From Chloroflexota bacterium (lineage in GTDB: Bacteria > Chloroflexota > Limnocylindria > Limnocylindrales > CSP1-4), in the NCBI GenBank assembly GCA_021787395.1, contig JAJYLZ010000030.1, forward strand, positions 1-41,517: a stretch of 41,517 bases of DNA, read 5' to 3'. The notes under the pieces are model-generated. The model had not been told where the DNA came from, made no database searches, and saw only the letters and a program-made list of their open reading frames with translations. How positions within the stretch are numbered: position 1 is the first letter of the stretch; every line of letters begins with the position of its first letter. The translations under genes were made by a program, and so were the position numbers. Positions 8,047-15,837 of this stretch are shown here, piece after piece.

Positions 8047-9336
8047 ATGAGGCGCGTGCCCGCGCTGATCCTGGTGGTCCTCGCGCTCGCCGCCGGCGTG
8101 GGCATCGGCCTGTTCGCGGGCCGGGCGGTAATGGGGCCGCCGTCATCGAGCGCCGTCGCGCAGTCGGACGCGAGCCCGTCGGCGAGCCTGCCGACCGACG
8201 CCGCGTCGCTCGCCCCGTCAGGCGGGGCCTCCGCCGCGCCCACGGACACGCCGGCGCCGACACCCACGCCGGCGCCGACGCCCGTTCTCGTCCCCGACCC
8301 GCTCGACGGCGTGCCGGTGGCGCCCGGCGTCGCATCGCGCCACGTGGTCGCCGTGATGATCGACGACCTGTGGGCCGCGCGGCCGCAGTCGGGCCTGTCC
8401 GCCGCCAGCCAGGTCTGGCAGGCGCCCGCCGAGGGCGGCATCCCGCGCTACATGGCCCTGTTCTCGGAGGGCGACCCGCCGTCCGTCGGGCCGATCCGCT
8501 CGTCGCGCCTCTACTTCATCGCCTGGGCGGCCGAGTGGAACGCGGTCTACGCGCACGTCGGCGGCTCGCCGCAGGCGCTCTCCCTCCTGAACTCGTCGCA
8601 GGGGCGCGGCAGCGTCGTCTGGAACGCGGATGAGTTCATCTACGGGCCCGCCTACATGTGGAGGATCAAGACGCGATTTGCGCCCCACAACGTCTACACG
8701 GACGGGGCGCACCTCCTCAGCCTCGTCAAGGCGGTCCACGCGCCCGCCAGCGTCGACTACACCGCGCACTGGCAGTTCGCCCCCGACCCCTCCCCGGCGC
8801 AGCTGCCGGTGGGCGGCTCGATCACCGTGCCGTACCCGCAGAACACGATCAGCTACACGTACCAGCAGTCGACCAACTCCTACCTGCGGACGGTGTCGGT
8901 CGAGGGCAAGGAGTACGACGTCGGGCCCGCGACCAAGGTCCGGATCGCGCCCAAGAACGTCGTCGTGATCTACATGCACTTCGGGCCGCTCAACGACGGG
9001 TCCCACAAGAACCGGCTCGAGGCCCAGTTCACCGGCTCCGGCCAGGCGCTCGTGTTCAGCAACGGCGGCGTTGTCAAGGCGACCTGGAAGAAGGCGTCGA
9101 TGACCGCGCCGACGCTCCTCTACGGGCCCGACGGCCAGCCGGTCACGCTCACGATCGGCCAGACGTTCGTCCAGGTGGTCCCGGTGGGGACGGTCGTGAC
9201 ATACAAGCTGGGGACCGTGCCCGCGGCGGCCGCGTCGCCCTCGCCGGCGGACGGGGCGTCGTCGGCGGCACCTGGCGCGGCCTCGCCGAGCCCGTCTTCG
9301 CAGGGGGCCGTCGGGGACTGGCGGCTGGTCTTCTAG
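8047..9336 (+). CDS. DUF3048 domain-containing exported protein (YerB-like)
   Basis: The 429-residue protein begins with an uncleaved-looking signal anchor (VPALILVVLALAAGVGIG, residues 4-21). A Thr/Pro/Ala/Ser linker of about 60 residues follows (PTDTPAPTPTPAPTP). The extracytoplasmic DUF3048 region spans about residues 95-385, with hallmark segments VMIDDLWAARPQSGL, GPIRSSR, HVGGSPQA, RFAPHNVYT and QFTGSGQALVFSNG. Bacillus YerB, the best-known member, is a lipoprotein. Here there is no lipobox cysteine, so the protein is more likely membrane-tethered by its N-terminus. The biochemical function of the family is not established. The C-terminal 35 residues are again low-complexity Ser/Pro/Ala. 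It is a single gene facing the repeat block at 9.3-10.2 kb. Confidence 0.85.
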   Translation: MRRVPALILVVLALAAGVGIGLFAGRAVMGPPSSSAVAQSDASPSASLPTDAASLAPSGGASAAPTDTPAPTPTPAPTPVLVPDPLDGVPVAPGVASRHVVAVMIDDLWAARPQSGLSAASQVWQAPAEGGIPRYMALFSEGDPPSVGPIRSSRLYFIAWAAEWNAVYAHVGGSPQALSLLNSSQGRGSVVWNADEFIYGPAYMWRIKTRFAPHNVYTDGAHLLSLVKAVHAPASVDYTAHWQFAPDPSPAQLPVGGSITVPYPQNTISYTYQQSTNSYLRTVSVEGKEYDVGPATKVRIAPKNVVVIYMHFGPLNDGSHKNRLEAQFTGSGQALVFSNGGVVKATWKKASMTAPTLLYGPDGQPVTLTIGQTFVQVVPVGTVVTYKLGTVPAAAASPSPADGASSAAPGAASPSPSSQGAVGDWRLVF

Positions 9337-9349
9337 GCATCGGGCCGCG

Positions 9350-9480
9350 GGCGCTGGGGCGTACGGCGGCGTCGGGCGCTGGGGGAGTACTGCGGCGTCG
9401 CGCTGGGGGAGTACTGGGGCGTCGCGCGGGCGCTGGGGCGTACCGCGCGGCCGCGGGCGCTGGGGCGTACCGCGGCGTCG
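9350..9480. repeat. Imperfect tandem repeat around GCGCTGGGGCGTACCGCGGC
   Basis: After the DUF3048 stop, the motif GCGCTGGGGCGTACCGCGG and variants with GGGGGAGTACTG recur about five times, with uneven spacing of roughly 25-40 bp. Open frames through it have skewed Gly/Ala/Arg or Pro/Ala/Arg composition and no start signal, so I read it as non-coding repeat sequence. Confidence 0.6.
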
Positions 9481-9509
9481 TCGCTCCTCGTGTCTGCCCT
9501 GCCGGCTCT

Positions 9510-9928
9510 GACTCCCCGCAGATACCGCCGTGGGCGGTGTTGAGCGGGGACGCGGTGACGGGCTGAGCGTGGGCGGCCACCAGCCACCGCCCTCGGCGGT
9601 ATCCGAGCCCGATCCGGGCCGCAACACCGCCCGTGGCGGTATCCGAGCGTCGGTGCGCCGCTGCCCGCGGGAGCCTACGAGACGCCCTCCGGTGCGGCCT
9701 CTGGTACGAGGGTGCTGGTGCAACGCACCCGGCGTCGTCGCTCGTGGCGCTGTCAGCACTCCCGGCGTCGCCCCTCGTGGCGCTGAATTACTCGCAGATA
9801 CCGCTGGGGGCGGTGTTGCGCGGGTCGGCGGTGACGGGCTGAGCGTGGGTGGTCACCAGCCACCGCCCGCGGCGGTATCCGAGCCGGATCCGGGCCGCAA
9901 CACCGCCCGTGGCGGTATCCGGGGCGGA
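9510..9928. repeat. Two diverged copies of a ~140-bp unit carrying the palindromic repeats
   Basis: The segment from about 9510 to 9650 recurs from about 9786 to 9928. It has the same order of one plus-oriented palindrome, the shared stretch GGTGACGGGCTGAGCGTGGG and two minus-oriented palindromes, offset by about 276 bp. A shorter match joins about 9606-9690 to 10008-10095. The block grew by duplication of a composite unit, not only by single-repeat insertion. Confidence 0.65.
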
Positions 9929-10049
9929 CGGGCGGGGCCCGATGACCCAGACCACAACACCGCCTGTGGCGGTATCCGGGGCGGACGGGCGGGGGCCCGA
10001 CGTTCCGAGCCCGATCCTGGCCGCAACACCGCCGGTGCCGGTATCCGAG
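9513..10049. repeat. Cluster 1 of a short palindromic (REP-like) repeat, eight copies
   Basis: The repeat unit is CAGATACCGCC-n(3-4)-GGCGGTGTTGC, a hairpin with a 6-bp ACCGCC/GGCGGT stem. Plus-orientation copies are at 9519-9543 and 9795-9820. Minus-orientation copies are at 9584-9607, 9621-9647, 9860-9884, 9897-9923, 9954-9980 and 10023-10049 (the last degenerate). The copy at 9519 is enclosed by an extra TCCCCGC/GCGGGGA arm (9513-9550), making a longer hairpin. Copies alternate orientation, as in REP/BIME elements, and lie between two convergent genes. No REP-associated transposase gene is in the window. The 839-bp gap between 9336 and 10176 holds no gene I can support. Confidence 0.8.
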
Positions 10050-10175
10050 CGTCGGCGCGGCCGCTGACCGCGGGGGCCGCGGGAGGTCTACGCGACGCTC
10101 GCGGAGCGACCGGCGGCAGGAACGTGAGCGCGACGGTCAACGGGGCAGCCGCTGGCTCCCGCCGGAGCCCGCCCC

Positions 10176-11507
10176 CTACAGCATCGGCGCCCGGCGAGCG
10201 GCCTCGGCCCAGATGGCGCGGGTCTCGCGGGCGACGTCCGCCCACGTCCGACGTGCTGCCGGGCGCTCGGGCGCCGAGGCGCGCAGCCCGGCCACAAGGC
10301 CGTCGTCGGACCAGGCGGCGCGCAAGGCGGCCGCCAGCCGCCGCGGGTCCGCGGGCTCGACCAGGATCCCGGCCGGCCCGACGACCTCCGGCAGCGCGCC
10401 CACCGCGCTGGCCACGACCGGGACGCCCGCCGCGAGCGCATCCATCGCGGCCGTGCCCGCGGCGTCGGAGCGGACAGGCTGGACGAGGAACCGCGCCCCG
10501 GCGACCAGGGCGGCAAGCCGGGCGTCGTCGAGCGCCTGCGCGTACACGAACGCATCCGCGACCCCGGCCCGCGCCGCCGCGCGCGAGATCTCCGCGCGGT
10601 CGTCCGGCGACGCGCCCACGACCGCGATCCGCGGGGGCCAGGCGTCGGCAGGCACTCCCGCCGGCGCCCCCTCGGCCGCCAGCGCGGCGAGCGCCGCAAG
10701 CAGGGTGTCGAGGTCGTGCCGCGCATCGAAGCGGCCCTCGTACACGGCGTAGCGCTCGCCCAGGCCGAGCCGAGCGCGTTCAGCTGCCGCGCGTTCGGCC
10801 GCCGCGCGCTCAGTTTCGAGGCGTTCAACTGCTGCGCCCTCCCCCGCAGAGCCGCGGAACGCCTCCCGCGGCGCCAGCGCCACCACCCGCAGCGCCGCCT
10901 GCCGCACGTGCAGGAGGCGCCGGGCGTCCACGCCCGCGGACCGGCTCGGCACGATCACCGCCGCCGCGTCCCTGAGCAGCCGCGCCCGAAGCCGCTGCCC
11001 GAACTTGGCAGCTCGGCCGCGCTGCCACGCCTCCGGCAGCTGCCATGGCGCGAGGTCGAGCAGCGACGCCACGATCGGGATGCCGGAGCCGATCGGCAGG
11101 GCGCCCGCCGCGGCGCAGTACACGGACCCCGAGGCGCCGCCCCGCTCGGCATGCCAGCCGGAGCCGATCGAGGCGCCGCGCAGCAGGAACGGGTCGACCG
11201 TGAGCGCCCCGGACCGGAGCAGCCGGGTCGGCGGCAGCAGGCGTCGTCCGACCACCTCGAGGCTCGGCCAGCGGCCCTCGGTCGGGTCGTCGAGGTCGAG
11301 CGCGAGCAGGAACGCGAACGACTCCCCGTCGCGCGGCTCGGCGTCGAGGGCGGTCAGCAGCTGCTCGAGATAGACGGCCGTCAGCGGGGCGCGCTCGGGT
11401 GCCTGGAGCGGCCGCAGGTCCATGACCACCCGGACGCCGGCGGGCCTCGAGCCTGGGGCCTCCGCCTCGCCCGACCCGGGCCGCCAGCCGTCGCGGGGAG
11501 CGGTCAC
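10176..11507 (-). CDS. Glycosyltransferase family 4 (GT-B fold)
   Basis: The 443-residue protein ends with a clear GT4 donor domain: YEGRFDARHDLDTLLAAL, RIAVVGASPDDR, and AMDALAAGVPVVASAVGALPEVV followed by AGILVEPADP. The N-terminal domain starts VVMDLRPLQAPERAP and lacks the usual Gly-rich loop, so the acceptor side is divergent. Between the domains (about residue 240) is an Ala/Glu/Arg helix repeat, ERAAAERAAAERA, probably a short coiled coil. The start is a GTG at 11505-11507 overlapping the stop of the GT2 gene by 4 bp (GTGA). With rmlABD and the GT2 upstream, it probably adds rhamnose or mannose to a surface glycan; donor identity is inference. Confidence 0.85.
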   Translation of the reverse strand: MTAPRDGWRPGSGEAEAPGSRPAGVRVVMDLRPLQAPERAPLTAVYLEQLLTALDAEPRDGESFAFLLALDLDDPTEGRWPSLEVVGRRLLPPTRLLRSGALTVDPFLLRGASIGSGWHAERGGASGSVYCAAAGALPIGSGIPIVASLLDLAPWQLPEAWQRGRAAKFGQRLRARLLRDAAAVIVPSRSAGVDARRLLHVRQAALRVVALAPREAFRGSAGEGAAVERLETERAAAERAAAERARLGLGERYAVYEGRFDARHDLDTLLAALAALAAEGAPAGVPADAWPPRIAVVGASPDDRAEISRAAARAGVADAFVYAQALDDARLAALVAGARFLVQPVRSDAAGTAAMDALAAGVPVVASAVGALPEVVGPAGILVEPADPRRLAAALRAAWSDDGLVAGLRASAPERPAARRTWADVARETRAIWAEAARRAPML

Positions 11508-12364
11508 GTGGGCTTGGTGCGCTTGGGGCCGCGGCCGCGGAGCTCGTCCCAGCGCAGACCCACCACCACGAAGAACGCCTCGACGATGATCCGACGGCTC
11601 ATCTTGGACTGGCCGACGAGCCGGTCGCGGAACAGGATCGGCACCTCGACGACGCGGGCGCCGGCGCACGACGCGCGGTACGTCATCTCGATCTGGAACA
11701 CGTAGCCGCCCGCCCGGACCCCGTCGGCGGGCACGGCCGACAGCGTCGCGGCGCGCCAGGCCTTGAAGCCGCCGGTGAGGTCGTGGGCCCCGAGCCGCAG
11801 CACGGTCCGCGCGAACAGCGACCCGGACCGCGAGATGATCCTGCGGGCCAGCCCCCAGTCGGCGGTGCCGCCTCCCGCGATGTAGCGCGAGCCGATCACG
11901 AGGTCCGCGCGGTCCTCGAGGATCGGCGCGACGAGCGCGGCCAGCGCGGCGGGGTCGTGGGACCCGTCGGCGTCCATCTGGACCACGACCCGGGCCCCTT
12001 CGCCGAGGGCGACGCCGAACCCGTCGAGGTACGCCCGCCCGAGGCCGGCCTTGCGGGCTCGGTGGCGGACGCGCACCAGCGGGCTGGCCGCGGCGAGGCG
12101 GTCCGCGATGTCGCCGGTGCCGTCGGGCGAGCCGTCGTCCACGACGAGCAGCGTGGCGCCGGGCAGCGCCGCCAGGATGGCCGCGCTGATGGCCTCGAGG
12201 TTGGCCGCCTCGTTGTAGGTGGGGACGACGACCCACGTGCCGGCGTAGGGGCCCGACGCCGAAGGACCGCGGGCCGTCCCGGCCACCGGATCCGGGGCTG
12301 CACCGGCCGTCGGCACCGCCGACGGGTCGGGTCCCCCTGCGCTGGATTCGGGCTCGAGGCTCAC
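11504..12364 (-). CDS. GT2 polyprenol-phosphate mannosyltransferase-like glycosyltransferase
   Basis: The core matches the DPM1-type GT2 family, which transfers mannose (or another hexose) from a nucleotide sugar to polyprenol phosphate at the inner membrane face. Motifs in order are VVVPTYNEAANLE, LVVDDGSPDGTGD, KAGLGRAYLDGF, QMDADGSHDP (the DxD-like metal site), VIGSRYIAGG and LTGGFKAWR. No C-terminal transmembrane pair is present, as in the short soluble-type enzymes. The chosen start is the GTG at 12362-12364, because TACACT lies 8 nt upstream and no ribosome site exists. A GTG at 12391 would add nine residues. The N-terminal 40 residues are disordered. It is translationally coupled to the following GT4 gene. 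Confidence 0.85.
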   Translation of the reverse strand: MSLEPESSAGGPDPSAVPTAGAAPDPVAGTARGPSASGPYAGTWVVVPTYNEAANLEAISAAILAALPGATLLVVDDGSPDGTGDIADRLAAASPLVRVRHRARKAGLGRAYLDGFGVALGEGARVVVQMDADGSHDPAALAALVAPILEDRADLVIGSRYIAGGGTADWGLARRIISRSGSLFARTVLRLGAHDLTGGFKAWRAATLSAVPADGVRAGGYVFQIEMTYRASCAGARVVEVPILFRDRLVGQSKMSRRIIVEAFFVVVGLRWDELRGRGPKRTKPT

Positions 12365-12372
12365 GGTCGGCA

Positions 12373-12378
12373 AGTGTA
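12373..12378 (-). promoter_or_regulatory. Putative -10 box for a leaderless GT2 transcript
   Basis: TACACT on the minus strand ends 8 nt before the GTG at 12364. Box and start lie this close, and there is no ribosome site, so the mRNA may begin at or next to the start codon. If the GTG at 12391 is the true start, this match falls inside the coding region and means nothing. Confidence 0.35.
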
Positions 12379-12425
12379 CGGCGAACGCCACCGAGCCACG
12401 GCAGCGCCGGGCGCCAGGCGTCCGT

Positions 12426-13343
12426 TCACCCGGCCAGGTCCCGCCGCAGGGCCGGCACGGCGTCCGCGAGCGCCTCGCGCCAGGGCCGCATCGGCACGCC
12501 GGAGGGGAGCGGCGTCGGCTCCAGCACCGCCCACAGCGGTGGAGTCGAGGCGCGCTCCCAGGTGGCGGCCGGGACGTCGACGACCTCGACCTCGATCGCG
12601 AGCGCCCGCAGCACCTCGCGCGCCCAGTCGGCCCGCGACGCGCGGCCGCCGTTGACCAGGTGGTGGATCGCCACCGAGCCCGGGACGGGCGGCCTGTCGA
12701 CCCCCACCAGTGCCACGATCGCCGCGGCGAGGTCGGGGGCGTAGGTGGGCGTGCCGACCTCGTCCCCGGTCACGCGGAGGCGCTCGCCGACAGCCCGCGC
12801 GCGCAGCGCCGCCGCGGCGATCTTGGCCGGGAAGTCGTTCCCCGGCGGCCCGAACAGCCACGCCGTCCGGACGATCGCGAGCCGGCCGGCCGAGCCTGCG
12901 AAGGCCTCGCTCGCGAGCAGCTCCGCCCGGGCCTTCGCCGCGCCGTACGGGTTGATGGGGTTCCGGGGGTCGTCGGGCCGGTAGCCGAGCCCGTCCGTGC
13001 GCCGCCCGTCGAAGACCTCGTTGGAGGAGATGAACACCAGGTCCGTGCCGCGGGCCGCGCAGGCGCGGGCTATCTCCCCCACCGCGGTCCCGTTGCGGCG
13101 CATCGCCAGCTCCGGCTCCCGTGCGTTCGCGTCAACGTCGGTCCAGGCGGCCGTGTGGATGACCGCCTCGGGGCGCTCGCGGTCGAGCAGGGCGCCGAAG
13201 CTCGCCGCGGTCACCGTGTCCAGCTCGAGCTCAGGCTGGTCCCAGCCGATCGGCGGTCGCCCGCCCGTGAGCGGCGCCCCCTCGAGCGCCGCGACCAGGG
13301 CCCGGCCGAGGCGGCCGACGACGCCGACGACCGCGACCCGCAC
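12426..13343 (-). CDS. rmlD: dTDP-4-dehydrorhamnose reductase
   Basis: The 305-residue SDR-family protein should perform the last step of dTDP-L-rhamnose synthesis, reducing dTDP-4-keto-L-rhamnose with NAD(P)H. The N-terminal nucleotide motif reads GVVGRLG (residues 7-13), slightly altered from the usual GxxGxLG. The catalytic YGAAK gives Tyr133 and Lys137. FISSNEVFDG and TAWLFGPPGNDFP are RmlD hallmarks. The start is GTG at 13341-13343, only 1 bp beyond the rmlB stop (TAG 13345-13347), so it is co-transcribed with rmlA and rmlB. No rmlC epimerase lies in the window, so either rmlC is elsewhere or the pathway ends at a different dTDP-6-deoxyhexose. Confidence 0.88.
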   Translation of the reverse strand: MRVAVVGVVGRLGRALVAALEGAPLTGGRPPIGWDQPELELDTVTAASFGALLDRERPEAVIHTAAWTDVDANAREPELAMRRNGTAVGEIARACAARGTDLVFISSNEVFDGRRTDGLGYRPDDPRNPINPYGAAKARAELLASEAFAGSAGRLAIVRTAWLFGPPGNDFPAKIAAAALRARAVGERLRVTGDEVGTPTYAPDLAAAIVALVGVDRPPVPGSVAIHHLVNGGRASRADWAREVLRALAIEVEVVDVPAATWERASTPPLWAVLEPTPLPSGVPMRPWREALADAVPALRRDLAG

Positions 13344-13344
13344 G

Positions 13345-14505
13345 CTACGCGGTCCCGTCCACCGCGCGGCCAGCCGCGAGGCGGTCGCCGTACTGGCGGG
13401 CGTAGTAGGCGTCCCAGTCGCCCGACTTCGCGCTCGCCACCCAGTCGGCGTGCTCCCGGTACCAGGCGACGGTCGCAGGCAGGCCGACCTCGAACGAAGT
13501 CGCGGGCGTCCAGCCCAGCGCGGCCAGCTTCGCGCCGTCCATCGCGTACCGCCGGTCGTGGCCGGGGCGGTCGGGCACCGTCCGGACCAGCGACCAGTCG
13601 CGGCCCGTCGCCGCGAGCAGCCGGGCGATGACCTCGCGGTTGGGCAGCTCGGTCCCGCCGGCGATGTTGTAGGCCTCGCCCGCCGCGCCGTGGCGGAGGA
13701 CGAAGTCGATCCCCGCGGCGTGGTCCGAGACGTGGAGCCAGTCGCGGACCTGCATCCCGTCGCCGTACATCGGCAGCGGCTCGCCCGCGAGCGCGTTGGT
13801 CGTGAACAGCGGGATCAGCTTCTCGGGGTGCTGGTGCGGGCCGTACGTGTTGGAGCCGCGGGTGATGACCACGTCGAGCCCGAAGGTGACGTGGTACGCG
13901 TGGACCAGGAGCTCGCCCGCGGCCTTGGCGGCGGCGTACGGGCTGCGCGGCGCGAGCGGGTCGGTCTCGACGCTGCGGCCCTCGGCCACCTCGCCGTACA
14001 CCTCGTCGGTGCTGACCTGGAGGTACCTCGGGGCGTGCGCCCGCTCGCCGCGGGCGGCCCGGTCCGCCTCCGCGCGCACCGCCTCGAGCAGCACGTGGAC
14101 GCCGATCACGCCCGTGCGGAGGAACGCCTCCGGGTCGAGGATGCTGCGGTCCACGTGGGTCTCGGCGGCGACGTTGACCACCGCGTCCGCCTCGGCGACC
14201 AGCGGAGCGGCGACGGCTGCGTCGGCGATGTCCCCCTGGACGAAGGCGAAGCGGGCGGCCTGCTCGGGGTCGGCCTCCACCGCGGCCAGGTTCGCGCGGT
14301 TGCCCGCGTAGGTCAGCTTGTCGAGGACCGTCACCCGCGTGCCGTCGCGTCGGGCGAGCAGCTGGCGCACCAGCTCGGAGCCGATGAACCCGGCCCCGCC
14401 GGTCACGAGCAGACGCGCGCCGGGCCCGACGCGGCCGGGATCGACAGGGCCGGGGTCGCCCGTCACGCCGGGTCCCGCGGGCGATCGACCGGGGTCGCCC
14501 GTCAC
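13345..14505 (-). CDS. rmlB: dTDP-glucose 4,6-dehydratase
   Basis: This extended SDR enzyme converts dTDP-glucose to dTDP-4-keto-6-deoxyglucose with bound NAD+. Visible motifs are GGAGFIG (36-42), VLDKLTYAGN, AAETHVDRSI, the catalytic TDE (166-168) within STDEVYGE, and the Tyr190/Lys194 pair in SPYAAAK. SNTYGPHQHPEKLIP and YGDGMQVRDW follow. The start used is the GTG at 14503-14505, which overlaps the rmlA stop by 4 bp. A 39-bp tandem duplication places a second identical GTG context at 14464-14466, in frame. Translation could therefore begin at either, giving 386 or 373 residues; both include an extra Gly/Pro-rich N-terminus of 15-30 residues. Confidence 0.92.
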   Translation of the reverse strand: MTGDPGRSPAGPGVTGDPGPVDPGRVGPGARLLVTGGAGFIGSELVRQLLARRDGTRVTVLDKLTYAGNRANLAAVEADPEQAARFAFVQGDIADAAVAAPLVAEADAVVNVAAETHVDRSILDPEAFLRTGVIGVHVLLEAVRAEADRAARGERAHAPRYLQVSTDEVYGEVAEGRSVETDPLAPRSPYAAAKAAGELLVHAYHVTFGLDVVITRGSNTYGPHQHPEKLIPLFTTNALAGEPLPMYGDGMQVRDWLHVSDHAAGIDFVLRHGAAGEAYNIAGGTELPNREVIARLLAATGRDWSLVRTVPDRPGHDRRYAMDGAKLAALGWTPATSFEVGLPATVAWYREHADWVASAKSGDWDAYYARQYGDRLAAGRAVDGTA

Positions 14506-14528
14506 GCCGGGTCCCGCGGGCGCTCGAC
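14451..14528. repeat. 39-bp tandem duplication at the rmlA/rmlB junction
   Basis: Positions 14451-14489 and 14490-14528 are the same 39 bp with a single A/C difference. Each copy contains the CGTCAC core, which on the minus strand is the GTGA stop/start overlap. The duplication is a multiple of three, so it keeps the rmlB frame open while duplicating the start codon. Confidence 0.85.
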
Positions 14529-15269
14529 CGGCTGCGGCAGGCGGCCGGCCCGATCGTCGGCCTGGGCCAGCTCGGCGGCCCTGAGCAGCGAGGGCACGGT
14601 GCCCGCGTCCGCCCACTGGCCCTCGTACACCGGGGCGTACAGGCGGTTGCCCGGGATGTAGTGGTTGAGCACGTCGGTGATCTCGAACTCGCCGCGGCCG
14701 GAGGGCGCCAGGCCCTCGATGACCTCGAACGCGTCGGGGCGCAGGAAGTAGACGCCGATCGGGATGAGGTCGCTCTTGGGCTGCTTGGGCTTCTCCTCGA
14801 ACCCCACCACGTTGCCCGCGGTGTCCAGCTCCGCCACCCCGAACCGCTCTGGGTCCGGGACGCGGTAGAGCAGCGTGCCCGCTCCCCACGGACCGTGCTC
14901 GAACCGGCTCGCCGTCGCCGCCAGCGGCTCGCCGCGCAGGATGTTGTCGCCCAGGACCACGCAGAACGCGTCGTCGCCGATGAAGTCGCGGGCCAGGCCG
15001 ATGGCATGCGCGATGCCAAGGGCACCGCGCTGGTAGCGGTACGTCAGGTCCAGGCCGAAGTGGCGCCCGTCGCCCAGCAGCTCCACGATGTCGCCGACGC
15101 TCTTGCCCCCGACGATCACCATCACCTCGCGGATGCCCATGCCCGCCAGGGTGTCGAGCGGGTAGTAGATCATCGGCCGGTCGTAGATCGGCAGCAGATG
15201 CTTGTTGGTGACGATCGTGAGCGGGAACAGCCGGGTGGCCGTGCCGCCGGCGAGGACGAGGCCCTTCAT
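14502..15269 (-). CDS. rmlA: Glucose-1-phosphate thymidylyltransferase
   Basis: The 255-residue protein belongs to the short RmlA type, which makes dTDP-glucose from dTTP and glucose-1-phosphate. The N-terminal nucleotide-binding signature is KGLVLAGGTATRLFPLT, where the usual GGxGTRL reads GGTATRL, so one Gly is replaced by Ala. TNKHLLPIYDRPMIYYPLDT, ALGIAHAIG, VVLGDNILRG, FEEKPKQPKSD and a final WADAGT complete the family pattern. The ATG at 15267-15269 has no ribosome site, but TACGCT lies 8 nt upstream, consistent with a leaderless mRNA. It is the first gene of rmlA-rmlB-rmlD. The final 15 residues (VERPRDPA end) are encoded within the 39-bp duplicated segment. Confidence 0.92.
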   Translation of the reverse strand: MKGLVLAGGTATRLFPLTIVTNKHLLPIYDRPMIYYPLDTLAGMGIREVMVIVGGKSVGDIVELLGDGRHFGLDLTYRYQRGALGIAHAIGLARDFIGDDAFCVVLGDNILRGEPLAATASRFEHGPWGAGTLLYRVPDPERFGVAELDTAGNVVGFEEKPKQPKSDLIPIGVYFLRPDAFEVIEGLAPSGRGEFEITDVLNHYIPGNRLYAPVYEGQWADAGTVPSLLRAAELAQADDRAGRLPQPVERPRDPA

Positions 15270-15277
15270 CGCGGGCG

Positions 15278-15283
15278 AGCGTA
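15278..15283 (-). promoter_or_regulatory. Putative -10 box for leaderless rmlA transcript
   Basis: The minus strand reads TACGCT, ending 8 nt before the rmlA ATG. No Shine-Dalgarno sequence fits in the space between. Confidence 0.35.
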
Positions 15284-15375
15284 CCGCATCGCGCGAGGGC
15301 GATCGACGCCGAGCCCGCCGTGCGCCCTCTCCACGGGGCCCGTCGCGCGAGACCCGGGTGCGCCCCTGCCCCCGG

Positions 15376-15480
15376 CCCTGCCGGCATGCGCCCCAGCTCC
15401 CAGCCCTGCCGGCATGCGCCCAGCTCCCAGCCCTGCCGGCATGCGCCCCAGCTCCCAGCCCTGCCGGCATGCGCCCAGCG
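15376..15480. repeat. 27/28-bp tandem repeat, four copies
   Basis: CCCTGCCGGCATGCGCC followed by CCAGCTCCCAG is repeated with starts at 15376, 15404, 15431 and 15459, alternating 28 and 27 bp. It lies in the 568-bp gap between rmlA (minus) and the XRE gene (plus). The rest of the gap (15481-15837) holds no gene I can support; three scattered CGCTGGGCGCA-like words recur there. Confidence 0.85.
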
Positions 15481-15837
15481 GGTACATGGTGCGGAGACGG
15501 CCCAGCCGATGCACTAACCGCCTCGAACGTGCGCCCCAAGGCCAGCGCCGGCGCTCCCAGCGCGCACGTCAGTCGCTCAGCGGTCCGTCGGTGCGCTGGC
15601 CGAGCCATGGACCCGCTGGGCGCATGAAGGCGCCCGGCCGGAGCCGACCAGGTAACGGCGGACGCAATACGGGTGAACCCGCTGGGCGCAGGAAGGGGCC
15701 CGGGTCGGGCGGCTCGGGACGGGCGGACCCGGACGGCGGGGTCCGCGGGGCAGCAGGGCGCCCGATCAGGCGGATCCTCGGGCCGAGTCAGGGTGCCCGA
15801 TAAGGGCGAGCTAACCGCCGATCCGGACACTGCGCGC

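Noticed and set aside
9350..9560. Small plus- or minus-strand protein genes in the repeat block
   Set aside because: Frames are Gly/Ala/Arg or Pro/Ala/Arg repeats produced by the DNA repeat itself, with no ribosome site.
15376..15480. CRISPR-like array
   Set aside because: The units are directly adjacent with no unique spacers, and no cas gene is present.
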